From contig JAILIO010000297.1 of the NCBI GenBank assembly GCA_024695225.1, positions 1 through 6,731 on the forward strand: a stretch of DNA of 6,731 nt, written 5' to 3'. The translations under genes were made by a program, and so were the position numbers. Below are positions 5,759 to 6,731 of this stretch, in pieces; position 1 is the first letter of the stretch; each line of letters begins with the position of its first letter. The DNA comes from Lachnospiraceae bacterium (GTDB taxonomy: Bacteria > Bacillota > Clostridia > Lachnospirales > Lachnospiraceae). The notes beneath the pieces are model-generated. The model was not told the DNA's origin. It worked only from the letters and a program-made list of their open reading frames with translations, and did no database searches.

Positions 5759-6731
5759 TCAGGCAGCCCCCTTTCCCGATGTTGTGCGAAGGCGTCTCAT
5801 GCTGAGCCAGTTCTTGAAGACAGGTGACTGGGCAACAACAATGAGGATAACTATGATGGCCTTGACCACAGGCGCCTGGTCAGTGGAAACACCCATTGCC
5901 AGAAGGGTTGTGGTTATGGCCTGTATCGTGTAGGCGCCTATTATGGAGCCTGCAAGACTGAATCTGCCACCTCCCAGCGAGTTGCCTCCAAGTGCCACGG
6001 CCAGAATGGAGTCCATTTCGTAGGTGAGACCGATGGACGCCGAATCCGAGCAATAGATCCTTGAAGATGCCACCATTCCCACCATGCCTGCGCACAGTCC
6101 GCATATCACATAGCAGAGGAAGCAGAGCAGTGTTGAATTGATACCTATGAGCCTGGAAGCTCTGGAATTGATACCCACCGCCTGGATAAAGGTCCCCAGG
6201 GCCGTCTTCTTTAACAGCAGCGACACCACCAGCACCACAGCTATGGTGACAAAGATGGGGGTAGGTATGGGCACCCCGGGTATGGTGTTGCCCAGATACT
6301 GATAAGGCTGATATCTGATGTAGACTATCTGGTCATCATTGAACAGAAGTCCTATGGCTCTGGCCGCGTTAAACAGGATCAGGGTGGCGACCATGGGCTG
6401 TATCTTGAGTTTTGCAACAAGAGCTCCGTTCATGGCGCCGCAAAGGCCTCCCATGAGAACGCCCAAAAGCATTCCGATGCCGATAGGCATCACCAGATCG
6501 TATGCTGAATGAACTCCGTAACCCGAAAGCATCATTGTGGTGAAGCAGGCGGAAAGGCTCATGACGGAACCCACCGATATATCTGTTCCGGCTGAAACAG
6601 CCACGACCAGTGTCTGTCCCACAGCGAGGATCGCGATCTCGCTTCCCCTGTTCAGTATGTCTATGAGTCTGCCGTAGAGCACTCCGTTCTTTACAGTAAT
6701 GTTGAAGAAATCAGGACTACGGGTCAGATTC
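5759..6731 (-). CDS. ytfT: Sugar ABC transporter permease, YtfT-like (CUT2), 5' end missing
   Basis: This is the other permease half of the CUT2 sugar importer. The frame has a possible GTG start at 6682, but it stays open upstream to the window edge, and the upstream residues (PDFFNITVKNG, then VLYGRLIDILNRG) continue the family pattern, where E. coli YtfT has a matching DGRLFGSPIDILNRA. The true start therefore lies beyond 6731 and at least the first membrane segment is missing. Shared landmarks include AGTDISVGSVMSLS, AKLKIQPMVATLIL, KKTALGTFIQAVGIN (cytoplasmic loop), and YEMDSILAVALGGNSLGGGRF. About six to eight hydrophobic segments are visible. It ends one base before the yjfF-like start. 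E. coli YtfQRT-YjfF imports galactofuranose, and similar four-part systems with two different permeases are linked to arabinose regulons in other bacteria; the ara context favours arabinose here. The binding protein and ATPase are expected upstream, outside the window. Confidence 0.88.
   Translation of the reverse strand, partial: NLTRSPDFFNITVKNGVLYGRLIDILNRGSEIAILAVGQTLVVAVSAGTDISVGSVMSLSACFTTMMLSGYGVHSAYDLVMPIGIGMLLGVLMGGLCGAMNGALVAKLKIQPMVATLILFNAARAIGLLFNDDQIVYIRYQPYQYLGNTIPGVPIPTPIFVTIAVVLVVSLLLKKTALGTFIQAVGINSRASRLIGINSTLLCFLCYVICGLCAGMVGMVASSRIYCSDSASIGLTYEMDSILAVALGGNSLGGGRFSLAGSIIGAYTIQAITTTLLAMGVSTDQAPVVKAIIVILIVVAQSPVFKNWLSMRRLRTTSGKGAA

Noticed and set aside
6680..6682. GTG as the start of the YtfT-like permease
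   Set aside because: The frame stays open upstream and the upstream residues continue the family pattern, so the real start is outside the window.

Overview
The window looks like a chromosomal segment of a Gram-positive anaerobe, most likely a Lachnospiraceae-type Firmicute. This rests on strong AGGAGG-type ribosome binding sites, the araA-araB-araD gene order, the type of ribulokinase and the clostridial style of the glycosyltransferase fragment. It is an inference from protein resemblance and cannot fix a genus. The ara genes look moderately GC-rich, while the glycosyltransferase end is visibly richer in A and T.

Layout: positions 1-491 (+) hold the 3' end of a family 2 glycosyltransferase. 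Positions 492-822 are a 331-base convergent intergenic region with a minus-strand terminator-like hairpin, a second small hairpin and a degenerate tandem repeat of about 62 bp. Everything from 823 to 6731 is a single minus-strand gene cluster. Read in its own direction it runs: ytfT-like permease (5' end cut off by the window edge), yjfF-like permease, araA, araB, araD. Gaps are 1, 72, 24 and 102 bases, so this is very probably one transcript whose promoter, substrate-binding protein and ATPase lie beyond position 6731.

The genes together form an L-arabinose uptake and breakdown route. Two different permeases of the ribose/galactofuranose (CUT2) class would bring in the sugar. AraA isomerises L-arabinose to L-ribulose, AraB phosphorylates it, and AraD epimerises L-ribulose-5-phosphate to D-xylulose-5-phosphate, which enters the pentose phosphate or phosphoketolase pathway. 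All key catalytic residues I could check are present.

I found no undescribed enzyme system. The most unusual material is non-coding: a 34-bp repeat in about three tandem copies that runs out of the araB 3' end, with the araB stop codon formed across a repeat junction and a CcpA cre-like palindrome in each of the two downstream copies; and a separate, older-looking 62-bp repeat just after araD. AraA is also shorter at its C-terminus than the E. coli enzyme.
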